Origin: an uncultured Lachnospiraceae bacterium
GTDB lineage: Bacteria > Bacillota > Clostridia > Lachnospirales > Lachnospiraceae
Assembly (NCBI GenBank): GCA_934351705.1
Contig: CAKRJK010000066.1
Span: 1 to 7,380, forward strand
DNA length: 7,380 nucleotides
Reading direction: 5' to 3'
The position numbers were made by a program, and so were the translations under genes. Shown one piece after another: positions 7,061-7,380 of this stretch; position 1 is the stretch's first letter; the number at the start of each line of letters is the position of its first letter. A model generated the notes under the pieces. That model saw only the letters and a program-made list of their open reading frames with translations, was not told where the DNA came from and ran no database searches.

Positions 7061-7110
7061 AAAGCATTTCATAAGATAAAGAAAAGAGGTTTTATCTTAT
7101 GAAATGCTTT
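7061..7110 (-). terminator. Rho-independent terminator between convergent operons, stronger for the minus strand
   Basis: A perfect 20-bp inverted repeat (arms 7061-7080 and 7091-7110) flanks a 10-nt loop. Read on the minus strand, the stem runs into TTTTTT (complement of the A-run 7058-7063), a proper U-tract, so it should terminate the HAD phosphatase gene that ends at 7201. Read on the plus strand, only three T follow the GC of the stem (GCTTTC) before A-rich sequence. It may therefore serve phoR, whose stop is 12 nt upstream, less efficiently. Confidence 0.88.
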
Positions 7111-7200
7111 CAAAAATTATCCTATTGCATTTATCAAAATAGCTGTATTCGCGAAAAATTAAAGATTATTCGCTGTTCATGGAAAGAACTTGAAAAATGC

Positions 7201-7380
7201 CTAAACAAAGAATGCTAGGATTTCCTTCGGAGTGTCCACAATGTGGGGCGCTCCTTCTTTTTCCAGAAAAACACGTCCTTTAAATCCCCATGAAACACTG
7301 ATACAGTCAATCTTTGCATTCGCTGCGGTCTGAAGGTCGACCTCGGAGTCACCGATGTAGATACAATCATTGATGTCGCA
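7201..7380 (-). CDS. HAD-superfamily phosphatase, phosphoglycolate phosphatase-like, C-terminal part
   Basis: On the minus strand the frame is open from the window edge (7380) to a TAG at 7203-7201, giving the last 59 residues of a longer protein. IYIGDSEVDLQTAANA (residues 7-22 of the fragment) is HAD motif IV, with the acidic residues that hold the catalytic Mg2+. The following ISVSWGF and the closing PHIVDTPKEIL fit the Gph/PpaX-type phosphoglycolate or pyrophosphate phosphatases, where GxDxxIxxPxEIL-like ends are usual. Substrate cannot be decided from this piece. The nucleophile motif and cap domain lie beyond the window. The gene converges on phoR; its own transcript would end at the hairpin about 90 nt downstream. 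A role in phosphate release would fit the neighbourhood, but convergent orientation argues against co-regulation. Confidence 0.85.
   Translation of the reverse strand, partial: CDINDCIYIGDSEVDLQTAANAKIDCISVSWGFKGRVFLEKEGAPHIVDTPKEILAFFV

Noticed and set aside
7111..7200. A small RNA or attachment site between the terminator and the phosphatase gene
   Set aside because: I see no stable structure, tRNA remnant, flanking repeat or promoter pair in this 90-nt AT-rich spacer.

Overview
The window is a phosphate (Pho) regulon from a low-GC Gram-positive bacterium, most likely a clostridial gut-type anaerobe of the Lachnospiraceae kind. That placement is an inference. It rests on AT-leaning codon use (GGA, AGA and TTA are common), strong AGGAGG-type ribosome binding sites, TTTACA-type Pho boxes and the gene order. 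No marker gene in the window fixes the taxon.

Positions 1-2898 hold the end of a high-affinity phosphate ABC transporter operon: pstC (5' end cut off by the window edge), pstA, pstB and phoU. The genes are packed with gaps of 3 and 10 nt, and pstB and phoU overlap by 1 nt. The upstream part, where pstS and the operon promoter would be expected, lies outside the window. Directly after phoU, at 2911-3153, is an 80-residue protein with two predicted membrane helices that I do not recognise. It is the least-explained gene here.

The 113-nt gap at 3154-3266 carries the clearest regulatory signal. Three exact TTTACAT heptamers sit on an 11-nt grid, with one slot degenerate. The first two end exactly 10 nt before a TATATT -10 candidate, which is the usual geometry of a PhoB/PhoP-activated promoter. 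Two inverted copies of the motif lie nearer the next gene. This promoter would drive 3267-7048: a Na+/Pi cotransporter with a C-terminal PhoU domain, then the response regulator phoB (phoP in Bacillus naming) and the sensor kinase phoR. The kinase is compact and has no room for a PAS domain.

Together these genes form a closed circuit. PstCAB imports phosphate under starvation. PhoU, and perhaps the PhoU domain of the cotransporter, reports transporter state to PhoR. PhoR phosphorylates PhoB, and PhoB would act back on the Pho boxes upstream of the cotransporter-phoBR unit.

At 7061-7110 a perfect 20-bp hairpin separates this operon from a convergent minus-strand gene (7201-7380), the C-terminal end of a HAD-superfamily phosphatase. 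The T-tract shows that the hairpin is mainly the terminator of the minus-strand gene. All complete genes are intact. I see no mobile element, CRISPR array, tRNA or rRNA.
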